Shown piece by piece: positions 28,149-37,509 of a DNA stretch of 64,000 nt. The DNA is from Pseudomonas lini (lineage in GTDB: Bacteria > Pseudomonadota > Gammaproteobacteria > Pseudomonadales > Pseudomonadaceae). The notes beneath the pieces were generated by a model. It saw nothing but the letters and a program-made list of their open reading frames with translations, did not search any database and was not told the DNA's origin. A program made the translations under genes and the position numbers. Location: the NCBI RefSeq assembly GCF_964063345.1, contig NZ_OZ061318.1, forward strand, positions 2,852,001-2,916,000. The letters run 5' to 3'. Positions within the stretch are counted from its first letter, which is position 1, and each line of letters opens with the position of its first letter.

Positions 28149-28615
28149 CAAGCGGTCTTGGCCACCATCAGGTAGAAGATCGCCATGAAAGCCAAAAACG
28201 CCGGCCAGCCCAAGGCAAACCACCAGCGCATGTAGGTCGCTGCCTTGATCGGCATCGGCGCGCCCTCCAGCAAAGCCTTGTCGGCCATTTTGTGCACGCG
28301 GATTTGCAGCCACACCACCGGCAACCAGCAAATCCCCGCCAGGCAATAGAGACCGATGCTCCACATCAGCCAGGTCTGTTGCAGCGGCCAGCCTGCCAGA
28401 TGCATCAGGCCCAAACCGCTCAGCGGCTGGAGAACGGCTGTGGTGGCGGTGAAAGCCCAGTCGGCAAAAACCAGATGCTTGAAGGTGACAGCAATCACTT
28501 CGACCTTGCCGGTGCGCCAGGCCCGAAGTGCGTAATAGGCGGACCCGGCTCCAAGGCCAAAGAGAATAGTCGACGACAGGATGTGCAGGGTTTTCAGTAG
28601 CAGATAAGCGCTCAT
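28148..28615 (-). CDS. DUF2269-like integral membrane protein
   Basis: A 155-residue protein with four hydrophobic helices (for example LHILSSTILFGLGAGSAYYAL near the N-terminus and ALGWPAFLAFMAIFYLMVA at the end). A conserved-looking His is at LKTLHILS. It overlaps the SDR/DoxX gene by ATGA and has a paralogue at 29884, two genes upstream. The function is unknown; the context suggests a membrane redox complex. Confidence 0.8.
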   Translation of the reverse strand: MSAYLLLKTLHILSSTILFGLGAGSAYYALRAWRTGKVEVIAVTFKHLVFADWAFTATTAVLQPLSGLGLMHLAGWPLQQTWLMWSIGLYCLAGICWLPVVWLQIRVHKMADKALLEGAPMPIKAATYMRWWFALGWPAFLAFMAIFYLMVAKTA

Positions 28616-29868
28616 CGGCGGGGTTCAGTCCAAAGAAGCCATAAAGTAGCCACCATCAGCACCAGATTCTTGCCGACAGCCGCGTAAGGATCAAACCAGT
28701 AATGGGGCAGCACGAAGCTGATGCAGACGGTGTAACCGAGCATCAAGCCCAATTGCAGCCGCAACGCCAATCGGCGCCAGCGCTTGAACAGCATTCCCAA
28801 CCCCAGCAAGCCGTCACACACGGCGCCACTGATGACTGCAAACTTCGCCCAGCTACCGTGTATGCCGGTTTCAGCCATGATCCGCAGACTCCATTCGTAG
28901 CCGGGGCCCAGACAGACCACTGCCGTCCCCAGCCAGATCAGTGCCAGCACCGCCAACATCAGCGGGCGCAAGGCACGCTGACTGCTTTGAGCCACCGAGG
29001 GCCAGTCTTGCAAACAGATTTGCACAGGCGCGGCGCGATAGCAGCAGACCGAAGCCAGTACGTCGGGGTCAGCCAGGTTGTCCCGCTGCGCCAGGGTCAC
29101 GCTTTGACGGTTCAAGGCCCGCCAGCCGGATCGGTCTCCCAGCCAGCTGCCCACGCGGGTCAACAAGTCAGGTACCTTTACATATCGCCCGGGCGCCCAA
29201 CCCTGCGCCGCACGCATATGATCGATGACCTCGGCTAGCGTCATCGGCTCGGGACCAACGAGCGGCAGCACCATTGACTGAGCCGGCCATTGCCGCAGCA
29301 GGGCCATCACAGCACCCACCAGATCATCGATATGCAGGGGTTGCAGCCGAGCCTTGAGATCCAGCAAGGGGATCAACGGCCAAGGGGAAAGGCCGGCCAG
29401 CCAGGCACTGCTCGCACCGCCCGCGCCTAGCACCAGCGAGGGCCGCAAGACGACTGAGGCGATGTTCAGCCCCAACAGATACTCATCTGCCACACCTTTG
29501 CTGGCAAGAAACGGCACATCGGATTGAGCCGCCGCCCCCAGCGCGGAAATCTGCAGTACCCGGACACCCTGGCGCGCAGCCTGATCGAACAACACTCGGG
29601 TGCCGCGATCCTGAATCAGACTCAGCGTCTGCGCGTCGACGCTCAGAAGACCGGCGGCATTGATCAACAGATCGACATCGTAGGGAAAAACAAAATGCGC
29701 GGGATCGCCCGCCAACAACCCGAGATCCAGTCGCCGCCACTCAACACCCGGCCAACCCGGAGCCTGAGGTTCGCGGCTGGTGGCAATGACCGAATGGCCC
29801 GCACCGCGCAGCGCACGCAACAGGTGGCGGCCCACAAAACCTGTGCCACCCGCCAATAGAATTTTCAT
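28612..29868 (-). CDS. SDR-DoxX fusion membrane oxidoreductase
   Basis: A 418-residue two-domain protein. Residues 1-290 form an atypical short-chain dehydrogenase with the nucleotide-binding motif GGTGFVGRHLL. Residues about 300-415 form a four-helix DoxX-like membrane domain (LMLAVLALIWLGTAVVCLGP, then GAVCDGLLGLGMLF). The fusion suggests an NAD(P)-binding reductase tethered to the inner membrane. It is flanked by two DUF2269 genes in one operon; the stop overlaps the next start. Substrate unknown. Confidence 0.85.
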   Translation of the reverse strand: MKILLAGGTGFVGRHLLRALRGAGHSVIATSREPQAPGWPGVEWRRLDLGLLAGDPAHFVFPYDVDLLINAAGLLSVDAQTLSLIQDRGTRVLFDQAARQGVRVLQISALGAAAQSDVPFLASKGVADEYLLGLNIASVVLRPSLVLGAGGASSAWLAGLSPWPLIPLLDLKARLQPLHIDDLVGAVMALLRQWPAQSMVLPLVGPEPMTLAEVIDHMRAAQGWAPGRYVKVPDLLTRVGSWLGDRSGWRALNRQSVTLAQRDNLADPDVLASVCCYRAAPVQICLQDWPSVAQSSQRALRPLMLAVLALIWLGTAVVCLGPGYEWSLRIMAETGIHGSWAKFAVISGAVCDGLLGLGMLFKRWRRLALRLQLGLMLGYTVCISFVLPHYWFDPYAAVGKNLVLMVATLWLLWTEPRR

Positions 29869-29883
29869 GAACGTCCTTGTTGC

Positions 29884-30297
29884 TTAAACGGGTTTTGCAC
29901 CCATCAATGCAGCAATAGAGAGAAAACCGACGCCACTGACGATCGCCAGCCCCAGCGTGAACTTCCAGCTGCCGGCACCGCCAGTGCGCAGGCGATTCAG
30001 TCGCGCCAGCAGCCACAGCGCGCTAAACGCCGCTATGACATAGATGACACTGGAACCCAGCACCCATGTCTGACCCAACGGCCAGCCGACCAGATGCACC
30101 AGCCACCAGCCTGTGAACGGCATGCTGAGCATGCACAGCAGCGCCAGATACCAGACAAACAACCACGGCCGGCGCAGCGTACTGGCCGGCCCCTCGCCAC
30201 GCTTACGCCAGGTCAGAACCGCGAGCCCCAGACCGCAAGCCAGCAACACAACGGTCGCCGCGACGTGGAGGACTTTGAGGGTAGTCAGGGTTTCCAT
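29884..30297 (-). CDS. DUF2269-like membrane protein, first gene of operon
   Basis: A 137-residue, four-helix membrane protein similar in layout to the product of 28148-28615: early LKVLHVAATVVLLACGLGLA, then PFTGWWLVHLVGWPLGQTWV. The WPLxQTW string occurs in both paralogues (PLQQTWLMWSIGLY in the other). It precedes the SDR-DoxX gene by 15 bases. The role is unknown. Confidence 0.8.
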   Translation of the reverse strand: METLTTLKVLHVAATVVLLACGLGLAVLTWRKRGEGPASTLRRPWLFVWYLALLCMLSMPFTGWWLVHLVGWPLGQTWVLGSSVIYVIAAFSALWLLARLNRLRTGGAGSWKFTLGLAIVSGVGFLSIAALMGAKPV

Positions 30298-30336
30298 GTG
30301 TTTTCTTCCTTAGGCCGTGCCCATCAGCGTAGCCGC

Positions 30337-31851
30337 TCAGCCGAGAAACAGCTGATAGGCCGGGTTGTCGCTTTCGTCCCAGTACGGGTAACCGATTTCT
30401 TCCAGCGCGGCCGGTACCAGGTGACGCTCGTCGTGCGGCACTTGCAGGCCCGCGACCACACGGCCATCTGCCGCGCCGTGGTTGCGGTAGTGGAACATCG
30501 AAATGTTCCAGCGCCCGCCGAGTTTGTTGAGGAAGTTGAACAACGCACCCGGACGCTCCGGGAACTCGAAGCGCAGCACCACTTCATCGACCACATGGAC
30601 AGCACGCCCGCCTACCATGTGGCGGATGTGCAACTTGGCCAGTTCGTTGTCGGTCAGGTCGAGCACCGGGAAACCCTGCTCGGTGAGACTGGCGAGCAGC
30701 GCACTGCGCGGGTCGTTTTCCGGATGCGTCTGCACGCCGACAAAGATGTGCGCTTCGCTGCCAGTGTTGTAGCGGTAATTGAATTCGGTGATCTGGCGCT
30801 TGCCGATGGCTTCGCAGAACGCCTTGAAGCTGCCCGGTTTCTCGGGAATGGTCACGGCGATGATGGCTTCGCGACCCTCGCCCAGTTCAGCGCGCTCGGC
30901 CACGTGGCGCAAGCGGTCGAAGTTGACGTTGGCGCCGGAGTCGATGGCCACGAAGGTATGCCCCGTGACACCGCGTTGCTCGACATACTTCTTGATCCCG
31001 GCCACGCCCAAGGCGCCGGCAGGTTCAGTGATCGAGCGGGTATCGTCGTAGATATCCTTGATTGCCGCACAAATCTCGTCGGTGCTGACGGTGATGACTT
31101 CGTCTACGTAGTCTTTGCAGATATCGAAAGTGTGCTGACCGATCTGAGCCACCGCGACGCCGTCGGCAAAGAGCCCCACGGTCGGCAGCACCACCCGCTC
31201 GCCGGCCGCCATGGCGGCTTGCAGGCAGTTGGAGTCATCCGGTTCGACGCCGATGATTTTGATGTCCGGGCGCAGGTATTTCACGTACGCCGCGATCCCG
31301 GCGATCAGCCCGCCGCCGCCCACCGGAACGAAGATCGCATCCAGGCGCCCAGGGTGCTGGCGCAGAATCTCCATCGCCACCGTGCCCTGCCCGGCAATGG
31401 TGTGGGGATCGTCGTAAGGGTGAATGTAGACGTAGCCTTTTTCGTCGACCAGTTTCAGCGAGTAGGCCAAGGCTTCCGGGAACGAATCCCCGTGCAGCAC
31501 CACTTTGCCGCCGCGCGAGCGTACGCCTTCGACCTTGATCTCCGGGGTGGTCTTGGGCATCACGATGGTCGCTTTCACGCCCAGAACCTTGGCCGCCAGG
31601 GCCAGGCCTTGCGCATGATTGCCCGCCGACGCGGTGACCACGCCGCGAGCGCGCTCTTCATCGCTCAGCTGCGTCAACTTGTTATAGGCGCCGCGAATCT
31701 TGAACGAGAACACCGGCTGCAAGTCTTCACGCTTGAGCCAGATATCGTTGCCCAGCCGCTCGGAGAGCTGGCGGGCAGTCTGCAATGGGGTTTCTACGGC
31801 AACGTCATAAACGCGCGAGGTGAGGATCTTTTTGACGTACTGTTCGAGCAT
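30337..31851 (-). CDS. ilvA: biosynthetic threonine ammonia-lyase
   Basis: Deaminates threonine to 2-oxobutyrate, the first committed step to isoleucine. The 504-residue protein has the PLP lysine motif SFKIRGAYNK near residue 50, the phosphate-binding GGGGL in PVGGGGLIAG, and two C-terminal ACT-like regulatory repeats (about 325-415 and 420-504), the arrangement that gives isoleucine feedback control. It is divergent from rpiA. Intact. Confidence 0.96.
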   Translation of the reverse strand: MLEQYVKKILTSRVYDVAVETPLQTARQLSERLGNDIWLKREDLQPVFSFKIRGAYNKLTQLSDEERARGVVTASAGNHAQGLALAAKVLGVKATIVMPKTTPEIKVEGVRSRGGKVVLHGDSFPEALAYSLKLVDEKGYVYIHPYDDPHTIAGQGTVAMEILRQHPGRLDAIFVPVGGGGLIAGIAAYVKYLRPDIKIIGVEPDDSNCLQAAMAAGERVVLPTVGLFADGVAVAQIGQHTFDICKDYVDEVITVSTDEICAAIKDIYDDTRSITEPAGALGVAGIKKYVEQRGVTGHTFVAIDSGANVNFDRLRHVAERAELGEGREAIIAVTIPEKPGSFKAFCEAIGKRQITEFNYRYNTGSEAHIFVGVQTHPENDPRSALLASLTEQGFPVLDLTDNELAKLHIRHMVGGRAVHVVDEVVLRFEFPERPGALFNFLNKLGGRWNISMFHYRNHGAADGRVVAGLQVPHDERHLVPAALEEIGYPYWDESDNPAYQLFLG

Positions 31852-31964
31852 CGGAAAGCATCACTGAGCGGGTTGGGCAGGGTCAAGGAGTCTAACCCGG
31901 CTTTTGGGCGGGCGACCACACTAAACAGATGGTTTTAGCCGCTCGCGAACGCAAGAGACTCATT

Positions 31965-32095
31965 GTGGCGAGGGAGCTTGCTCCCGCTGGAGCGCGAAGC
32001 GCTCCCAAAACAGACACCCCCGTTCTTTCAGACACACCGCATCAGCAGGTTTTACGACTGCTGCGCAGCCGAGCGGGAGCAAGCCCCCTCGCCAC
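31965..32095. repeat. 131-bp inverted-repeat element, family 2
   Basis: GTGGCGAGGGAGCTTGCTCC and onward at 31965-31987, with a 22-of-23 inverted copy at 32073-32095 (T to C change in AAGCCCCCTCG). It sits in the 329-base divergent gap between ilvA and rpiA; the remaining part near 32096-32180 would hold the rpiA promoter. Confidence 0.9.
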
Positions 32096-32180
32096 CATTC
32101 GACATACCGGCAATGACCTTCCCCATCGCGAGGCCTATAATGCCGGCCTTTCGTTCCCCTTTCGGCACTTCGGAGCCCGC

Positions 32181-32855
32181 ATGACCCAGGATCAACTCAA
32201 ACAGGCCGTAGCCCAGGCCGCCGTCGACTTCATCCTTCCGAAACTCGACGACAAGAGCATCGTCGGGGTCGGCACCGGCTCCACCGCCAACTGCTTCATC
32301 GATGCCCTGGCCAAGCACAAAGGCGCGTTCGATGGCGCGGTCGCCAGTTCCGAAGCCACCGCCGCCCGCCTCAAGGGCCACGGCATTGCGGTGTATGAGC
32401 TCAATACCGTCAGCGACCTGGAGTTCTACGTCGACGGCGCCGATGAAAGCGACGAACACCTGAATCTGATCAAGGGCGGCGGCGCGGCCCTGACCCGCGA
32501 GAAGATTGTTGCGGCCGTGGCCAAGACCTTCATCTGCATCGCCGACGCCAGCAAACTGGTGCCGGTGCTCGGTGCGTTCCCGCTGCCGGTGGAAGTGATC
32601 CCGATGGCCCGCAGCCACGTGGCCCGCCAACTGGTGAAACTCGGCGGCGACCCGGTTTACCGTGAAGGCGTGCTGACCGACAACGGCAACATCATCCTCG
32701 ATGTGTTCAACATGCAGATCACCAACCCGGTGGAGCTGGAAACACAGATCAATGCCATCGTCGGCGTGGTCACCAACGGTTTGTTCGCAGCCCGCCCGGC
32801 CGATTTGCTGCTGCTGGGGACGAGTGAAGGTGTGAAAACCCTGCGCGCCGAGTAA
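32181..32855 (+). CDS. rpiA: ribose-5-phosphate isomerase A
   Basis: Interconverts ribose-5-phosphate and ribulose-5-phosphate in the pentose phosphate pathway. The 224-residue protein has the phosphate-binding [11 protein letters not shown] near residue 26, the catalytic DGADE near 84, and [11 protein letters not shown] near 97, all intact. The ATG is the one after CGGAGCCCGC; the open frame extends far upstream, but this is through the repeat element and has no family similarity. Confidence 0.97.
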   Translation: MTQDQLKQAVAQAAVDFILPKLDDKSIVGVGTGSTANCFIDALAKHKGAFDGAVASSEATAARLKGHGIAVYELNTVSDLEFYVDGADESDEHLNLIKGGGAALTREKIVAAVAKTFICIADASKLVPVLGAFPLPVEVIPMARSHVARQLVKLGGDPVYREGVLTDNGNIILDVFNMQITNPVELETQINAIVGVVTNGLFAARPADLLLLGTSEGVKTLRAE

Positions 32856-32890
32856 GTGAAATCGCCCAGATTTATGGGCAAATGAAATAC

Positions 32891-32982
32891 CTGTGGGAGC
32901 GGGCTTGCCCGCGATGAGGCCGTCACATTCAACATTGATGTTGACTGAAAGGCCGCCATCGCGGGCAAGCCCGCTCCCACAG
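32891..32982. repeat. REP doublet
   Basis: Standard inverted REP units joined by a linker containing the dyad TTCAACATTGATGTTGA. It lies between convergent rpiA and the first SdiA-regulated-type gene. Confidence 0.93.
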
Positions 32983-32998
32983 TGTTTTGGGATACCGG

Positions 32999-33916
32999 TT
33001 AGTTTTGCGTCGGTTTTTTGAAGACGTAGAAAAGATTCGGCTCGCTGACGAGGTACAGGGTGCCGTCGTCGTCCATGGCGATGCCTTCTGCTTGCGGCAC
33101 AGTCTTCTGCAATCCCTGACGACCCTTGCTCAGTGACAGAGTGGTCAGCGGTCGCCCATCGACATCCAGCTCCAGAATCAGTCGTGACTCATCGGACAGC
33201 GCCAGCAGATGGCCGCTGCGCTCGTCGTATTGCAGGCTCGACAGGTCTCGCACGAACATCCCGGCATCGCGCTTGGGGTTGTTCACCACATGCACCGCGT
33301 AGGATTTCTCCGGGTTGTAATGCGGAAAGCCCTGAACTTCGTAGATCAGCATCGGGTCGCGCTCCTTGGCGACAAACAAGCGCTTGCCCACCGAGTCATA
33401 GGCCAACCCTTCAAAACCCTTGTTGCCGCTCATGTGCACGCCGAGGGTCATCTGCTCGGCGTCCGCGGCATCGAGGAACGTCGTGTCCTTTTCCAGATGA
33501 ATCTTGATCAGCCGTTGCTGGCGCTCGTCGGTGATCACGTAAGTGTCAGCACTGATGAATTCCACCGCCTCCGGGTCGCCAAACCCGACCAACGCCACAC
33601 GCCGCAGGATTTTGCCTTCCAGGGACAATTCGATCAGTTCGGCATTTTTGTTGGTAACGGTGAACAAGCTTTTACGCACGGGATCGAAGGTCAGCGCCGA
33701 AACATCGTGGTCCAGACCGTCAATGACTTGCGCCTCGATGACTGCCTGATACTGATCCAGACCAATGGACTGGGCATTCATAGGCTGCCATAACGCCTGC
33801 ACATTGAACCAGGTGCGCTCGAACAGACGCAGGTACTGGCCGACTGCAATCAGCACGATCAGCGCAATTACCGACAGGATCAGCATCAGGGGTTTGGGAC
33901 GGGCAAGTCGGCGCAT
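32999..33916 (-). CDS. SdiA-regulated/YjiK-type protein, copy 1
   Basis: A 305-residue protein with one N-terminal membrane anchor (residues 10-28, LMLILSVIALIVLIAVGQY) and a periplasmic beta-propeller-like domain. The strings LSALTFDPVRKSLFTVTN, GNKGFEGLAYD and PQAEGIAMDDDGTLYLVSEP match the SdiA-regulated family. It has a paralogue at 34013. No enzymatic role is established for the family; calcium-dependent propeller folds have been noted in relatives. Confidence 0.85.
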   Translation of the reverse strand: MRRLARPKPLMLILSVIALIVLIAVGQYLRLFERTWFNVQALWQPMNAQSIGLDQYQAVIEAQVIDGLDHDVSALTFDPVRKSLFTVTNKNAELIELSLEGKILRRVALVGFGDPEAVEFISADTYVITDERQQRLIKIHLEKDTTFLDAADAEQMTLGVHMSGNKGFEGLAYDSVGKRLFVAKERDPMLIYEVQGFPHYNPEKSYAVHVVNNPKRDAGMFVRDLSSLQYDERSGHLLALSDESRLILELDVDGRPLTTLSLSKGRQGLQKTVPQAEGIAMDDDGTLYLVSEPNLFYVFKKPTQN

Positions 33917-34012
33917 TCAGGCGAGCTCGGCAACAAGACGGGCGGATGAAATACCACGGCAGTATGAATTCAAGCTTAATGGCCAGTGGCCTTCGACCAC
34001 AATTACCGAACT

Positions 34013-34942
34013 CTACGGTTGTTTTTCGAACCGGTAGAACAGGTTAGGTTCGCTCACCATGTACAGCGTACCCGCTTCGTCCATGGTCACGCCTTCGGCA
34101 CGAGGAATGGTTTCCTTCAGACCATTGAACCCCCCAAGCAAAGTCATGAAGCTGACCTGCTCGCCTTTCTCGTTCAATTCCAGCAACAAGTGAGAGTCGG
34201 CGGACAGCACCAGGGTGTGGCCGGTGCGCGGATCGATAGCCAGGGCCGAGAGATTGCGGATGTCCAACTCATCGCTGGGCAGCTTTTGCTTGTCGCCCTT
34301 GAGGATTTGGCTTCCGTCGCTTTTCCAGCTGAACAGTGCCGGCGGACGCTCTTCACCCAGCAGCAGTTGCTGGTTGCGCGCATCCCAGACGATCGCCTCG
34401 AAGGCCTTATTCTGGTTTTTCGACGGGCCAAGGTCATATTTCGGGAAACTGTCGATATTCAATTCGCGAGTATCGGCATCGACCTTGACGATGGAAAGCA
34501 GGTGTTTGCGCTCATCGGTAATCGCCAGCAAACCGTTACCCATGGCCGTCACGCCTTCCGGGTTACCCCAACCCACCAGCGGCATCTTGCGTAACACGTC
34601 GCCTTGCAACGTCAATTCGACCAGAAACGGGTTCTTGCCCATCACCGCAAACAGGGTTTTGGTCTGCGGGTCATAAGACACGTCCGATGCTTCATCCTTC
34701 TCCATGCCCGGGAGCAGCTTGGCGTCGATCACAGCCCGATAATCCGGCAGCCAGATACTTTCCTGACGTTCGGCCGGGCTTTCGAAACGCTCCATCACCC
34801 AGAGCAGGCCGCGATCGTCCCAATGCATCGCAAACATGAGGCCATACACGGCGGCCGCCACCAGCAAAAACCAGGAATACCAACGCATGACAAAGCGCGA
34901 GCGGCGGACAGTTTTCAGCTTGGGCAGCGGTTGGGTGGCCAT
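34013..34942 (-). CDS. SdiA-regulated/YjiK-type protein, copy 2
   Basis: A 309-residue paralogue of the preceding gene, with the same layout: membrane anchor at about residues 22-41 (WYSWFLLVAAAVYGLMFAMHW), then a periplasmic propeller with ASDVSYDPQTKTLFAVMG, NKAFEAIVWD and PRAEGVTMDEAGTLYMVSEP. Shared C-terminal SEPNLFY in both copies indicates tandem duplication. The two genes are 96 bases apart and could be cotranscribed. Confidence 0.85.
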   Translation of the reverse strand: MATQPLPKLKTVRRSRFVMRWYSWFLLVAAAVYGLMFAMHWDDRGLLWVMERFESPAERQESIWLPDYRAVIDAKLLPGMEKDEASDVSYDPQTKTLFAVMGKNPFLVELTLQGDVLRKMPLVGWGNPEGVTAMGNGLLAITDERKHLLSIVKVDADTRELNIDSFPKYDLGPSKNQNKAFEAIVWDARNQQLLLGEERPPALFSWKSDGSQILKGDKQKLPSDELDIRNLSALAIDPRTGHTLVLSADSHLLLELNEKGEQVSFMTLLGGFNGLKETIPRAEGVTMDEAGTLYMVSEPNLFYRFEKQP

Positions 34943-35100
34943 GCAGGGATGCGTTCCAGAAATTCAGGCTATGGGTAATAGCACATTGGGACTGGCTCAG
35001 ACGCCAGAAGCCCCGGAATTATCCGGACAAAATGTGAAAAAAACGGGAAATGGCGGGATTGCCCTGTGTGAACACAGAAACTTGCGACCACTAAAAATCA

Positions 35101-35193
35101 TTGTGGGAGCGGGCTTGCCCGCGATGGCGGTCTGACATTCAACATCAATGTTGACTGTTACGACCTCATCGCGGGCAAGCCCGCTCCCACAGG
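35101..35193. repeat. REP doublet in a codirectional gap
   Basis: Standard inverted REP pair with the same AACATCAATGTTGA-type linker seen in other copies. Unlike most copies it lies between two genes on the same strand: after the FAH gene and before SdiA-type copy 2. Confidence 0.92.
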
Positions 35194-35206
35194 GTTTTGC
35201 GTTGGA

Positions 35207-35872
35207 TCAGCGCACGCTACTGGTGAAGCGGCTGGCGCCCGGCAGTTCGAGCACCAGTTCGTCACCAACATTCAGCGGACCAACGCCCACCGGCGTACCC
35301 GTGAGAATCACATCACCGGCCTGCAGCGAGAAGCAGCCGGCCATGTACTGGATCATCGGCACGATCGGATTCAGCATGTCCTTGCTGTTGCCATCCTGGC
35401 GGACTTCGCCATTGATGGTCAGGCGGATGCCAATGTCGGTCAGGTCGGCGAAGGTACTGCCCGCCACGAATGGCGCAATCACCGCCGCGCCATCGAAGGA
35501 CTTGGCGATTTCCCACGGCAGGCCCTTGGCTTTCAGCTCGGCCTGTTTGTCGCGCAGAGTCAGGTCCAGAGCCGGGGCGATGCCGGAGATGGCGTCCAGC
35601 ACTTCTTCACGGCTCGGTTTGGTCGACAATGGCTTGCCAATCAACACGGCGATTTCCGCCTCGTAATGCACCGAGCCACGCTCGGTTGGAATGCTGAAAC
35701 CGCCTTCCAGCGGCACCACGCAACTGCCCGGTTTGATGAACAGCAGTGGCTCGGTAGGCACCGGATTGTCCAGTTCCTTGGCGTGCTCGGCGTAGTTGCG
35801 GCCGATGCATACCACTTTTCCCAACGGGAAATGAATACGCGTACCGTCGACATACTGGTGCTGGTAGCTCAT
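35207..35872 (-). CDS. fumarylacetoacetate hydrolase-family protein
   Basis: A 221-residue single-domain FAH protein of the FAHD1/YcgM type, which act on acylpyruvates or oxaloacetate tautomers. Metal ligands are visible in HYEAEIAVLIG (the E-x-E pair) and in TLRDKQAELK; CIGRNYAEHAKE is the typical start. It is 37 bases downstream of the FAD-linked dehydrogenase and probably cotranscribed with it, which fits a role in tidying 2-oxo acid metabolism. The specific substrate is inferred only. Confidence 0.88.
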   Translation of the reverse strand: MSYQHQYVDGTRIHFPLGKVVCIGRNYAEHAKELDNPVPTEPLLFIKPGSCVVPLEGGFSIPTERGSVHYEAEIAVLIGKPLSTKPSREEVLDAISGIAPALDLTLRDKQAELKAKGLPWEIAKSFDGAAVIAPFVAGSTFADLTDIGIRLTINGEVRQDGNSKDMLNPIVPMIQYMAGCFSLQAGDVILTGTPVGVGPLNVGDELVLELPGASRFTSSVR

Positions 35873-35909
35873 TACCGACTCCTGCTTCGTGCTTTTAAAG
35901 TTCGAAGAA

Positions 35910-37304
35910 TCAAACAGCGAAAATCTTGCCCGGGTTCATGATGCCATTCGGGTCGAATACCGCTTTAACGGCTTTCATGTACTCGATCTCAACTGGCGAG
36001 CGACTGTAGGTCAAATAGTCACGTTTAGTCATGCCCACACCGTGTTCGGCGGAAATCGAACCGTTGTACTTCTCGACGGTTTCGAACACCCACTTGTTGA
36101 CAGTCGCGCACTTGGCGAAAAACTCGTCCTTGCTCAGGTTATCCGGCTTGAGGATGTTCAAGTGCAGGTTGCCGTCGCCGATGTGCCCGAACCAGACGAT
36201 TTCGAAATCCGGGTAGTGTTCGCCGACGATCGCGTCAATCTCCTTCAGGAACCCCGGAACTTTCGACACAGTGACCGAAATGTCGTTTTTGTAAGGCGTC
36301 CAGTGGGAAATGGTTTCGGAGATGTATTCGCGCAGCTTCCAGAGATTCTGCAACTGGGTTTCGCTCTGGCTCATCACGCCGTCCAGCACCCAGCCTTCCT
36401 CGACGCAGTGCTCGAAGGTTTCCAGGGCATGGTTGGCCACTTCTTCAGTGGTCGCTTCGAATTCCAGCAGCGCGTAGAACGGGCAATCGGATTCAAACGG
36501 CGCCGGCACATCGCCGCGCGCCATAACCTTGGCCAGAGCTTTGTCAGAGAAGAATTCGAAGGCGGTCAGGTCAAGTTTGCTCTGGAAGGCGTGCAACACC
36601 GGCATGATCGAATCGAAATCGGCGGTGCCGAGGACCATTGCGGTGAGGTTTTTCGGCGCACGGTCCAGACGCATGGTGGCCTCGACCACAAAACCCAGCG
36701 TGCCTTCGGCGCCGATAAACAGCTGACGCAGGTCGTAGCCGGTGGCGTTCTTGATCAGGTCCTTGTTCAGTTCCAGCAGATCGCCCTTGCCGGTGACGAC
36801 CTTCATGCCGGCCACCCAGTTGCGGGTCATGCCGTAGCGAATCACCTTGATCCCGCCGGCATTGGTGCCGATATTGCCGCCAATCTGGCTGGAACCTGCC
36901 GACGCGAAGTCCACCGGGTAGTACAGACCGTGTTCTTCGGCTTTGTTCTGTAATTGCTCAGTGACCACGCCTGGCTGACAAACGGCCGTGCGGTCGGTCA
37001 GGTTCACGTCGAGGATCTGATTCATATAGTCGAAGGACACGACCACTTCGCCATTGGCGGCCACGGCCGCAGCCGAAAGCCCGGTACGACCGCCGGACGG
37101 CACCAGCGCCACCTTGTGTTCATTGGCCCAACGAACAATGGCCTGGACCTGCTCGGTGGTCTTGGGAAACACGATGGCCGTCGGGGCCGGGGCGAAATGC
37201 TTGGTCCAATCCTTACCGTAAGCATTCAGGGAGTCGGCGTCGGTCAGCACCTTGCCAGGCTCAACCAGGGTCTTCAGCTCATCAATCAGGGCAGGATTGG
37301 TCAT
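35910..37304 (-). CDS. FAD-linked D-2-hydroxyglutarate dehydrogenase-like enzyme
   Basis: A 464-residue flavoprotein of the GlcD/D2HGDH group. The PCMH FAD-binding domain shows VPSGGRTGLSAAAVA and SSQIGGNIGTNAGGIKVIRYG; the C-terminal domain carries metal-binding VWFGHIGDGNLHLNI and ENGxGxxK-like SAEHGVGMTK. It is divergent from serA with about 200 bases between. In Pseudomonas stutzeri the equivalent pair is reported to couple 2-hydroxyglutarate disposal to serine synthesis. The start at 37304 is the second in-frame ATG; 37334 is an alternative. Confidence 0.87.
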   Translation of the reverse strand: MTNPALIDELKTLVEPGKVLTDADSLNAYGKDWTKHFAPAPTAIVFPKTTEQVQAIVRWANEHKVALVPSGGRTGLSAAAVAANGEVVVSFDYMNQILDVNLTDRTAVCQPGVVTEQLQNKAEEHGLYYPVDFASAGSSQIGGNIGTNAGGIKVIRYGMTRNWVAGMKVVTGKGDLLELNKDLIKNATGYDLRQLFIGAEGTLGFVVEATMRLDRAPKNLTAMVLGTADFDSIMPVLHAFQSKLDLTAFEFFSDKALAKVMARGDVPAPFESDCPFYALLEFEATTEEVANHALETFEHCVEEGWVLDGVMSQSETQLQNLWKLREYISETISHWTPYKNDISVTVSKVPGFLKEIDAIVGEHYPDFEIVWFGHIGDGNLHLNILKPDNLSKDEFFAKCATVNKWVFETVEKYNGSISAEHGVGMTKRDYLTYSRSPVEIEYMKAVKAVFDPNGIMNPGKIFAV

Positions 37305-37509
37305 CGACAGAACTCTCGAACAATTCATGGTCATCCTGAAGACGCTTCACGTCGCAGGAATGAGTGTTTAGCGGGGTGCATATGCTAGCATACCGACCCC
37401 GCAGGATAGTGCCCAAAGGCTGTTCTGCGGCGACGGCTTTCTTGCCGTCCGGGTCAGCATCTGCTGGCTACTTCCTGCCATTTTTTCTCCGGGACACAGG
37501 TTTACGCAG

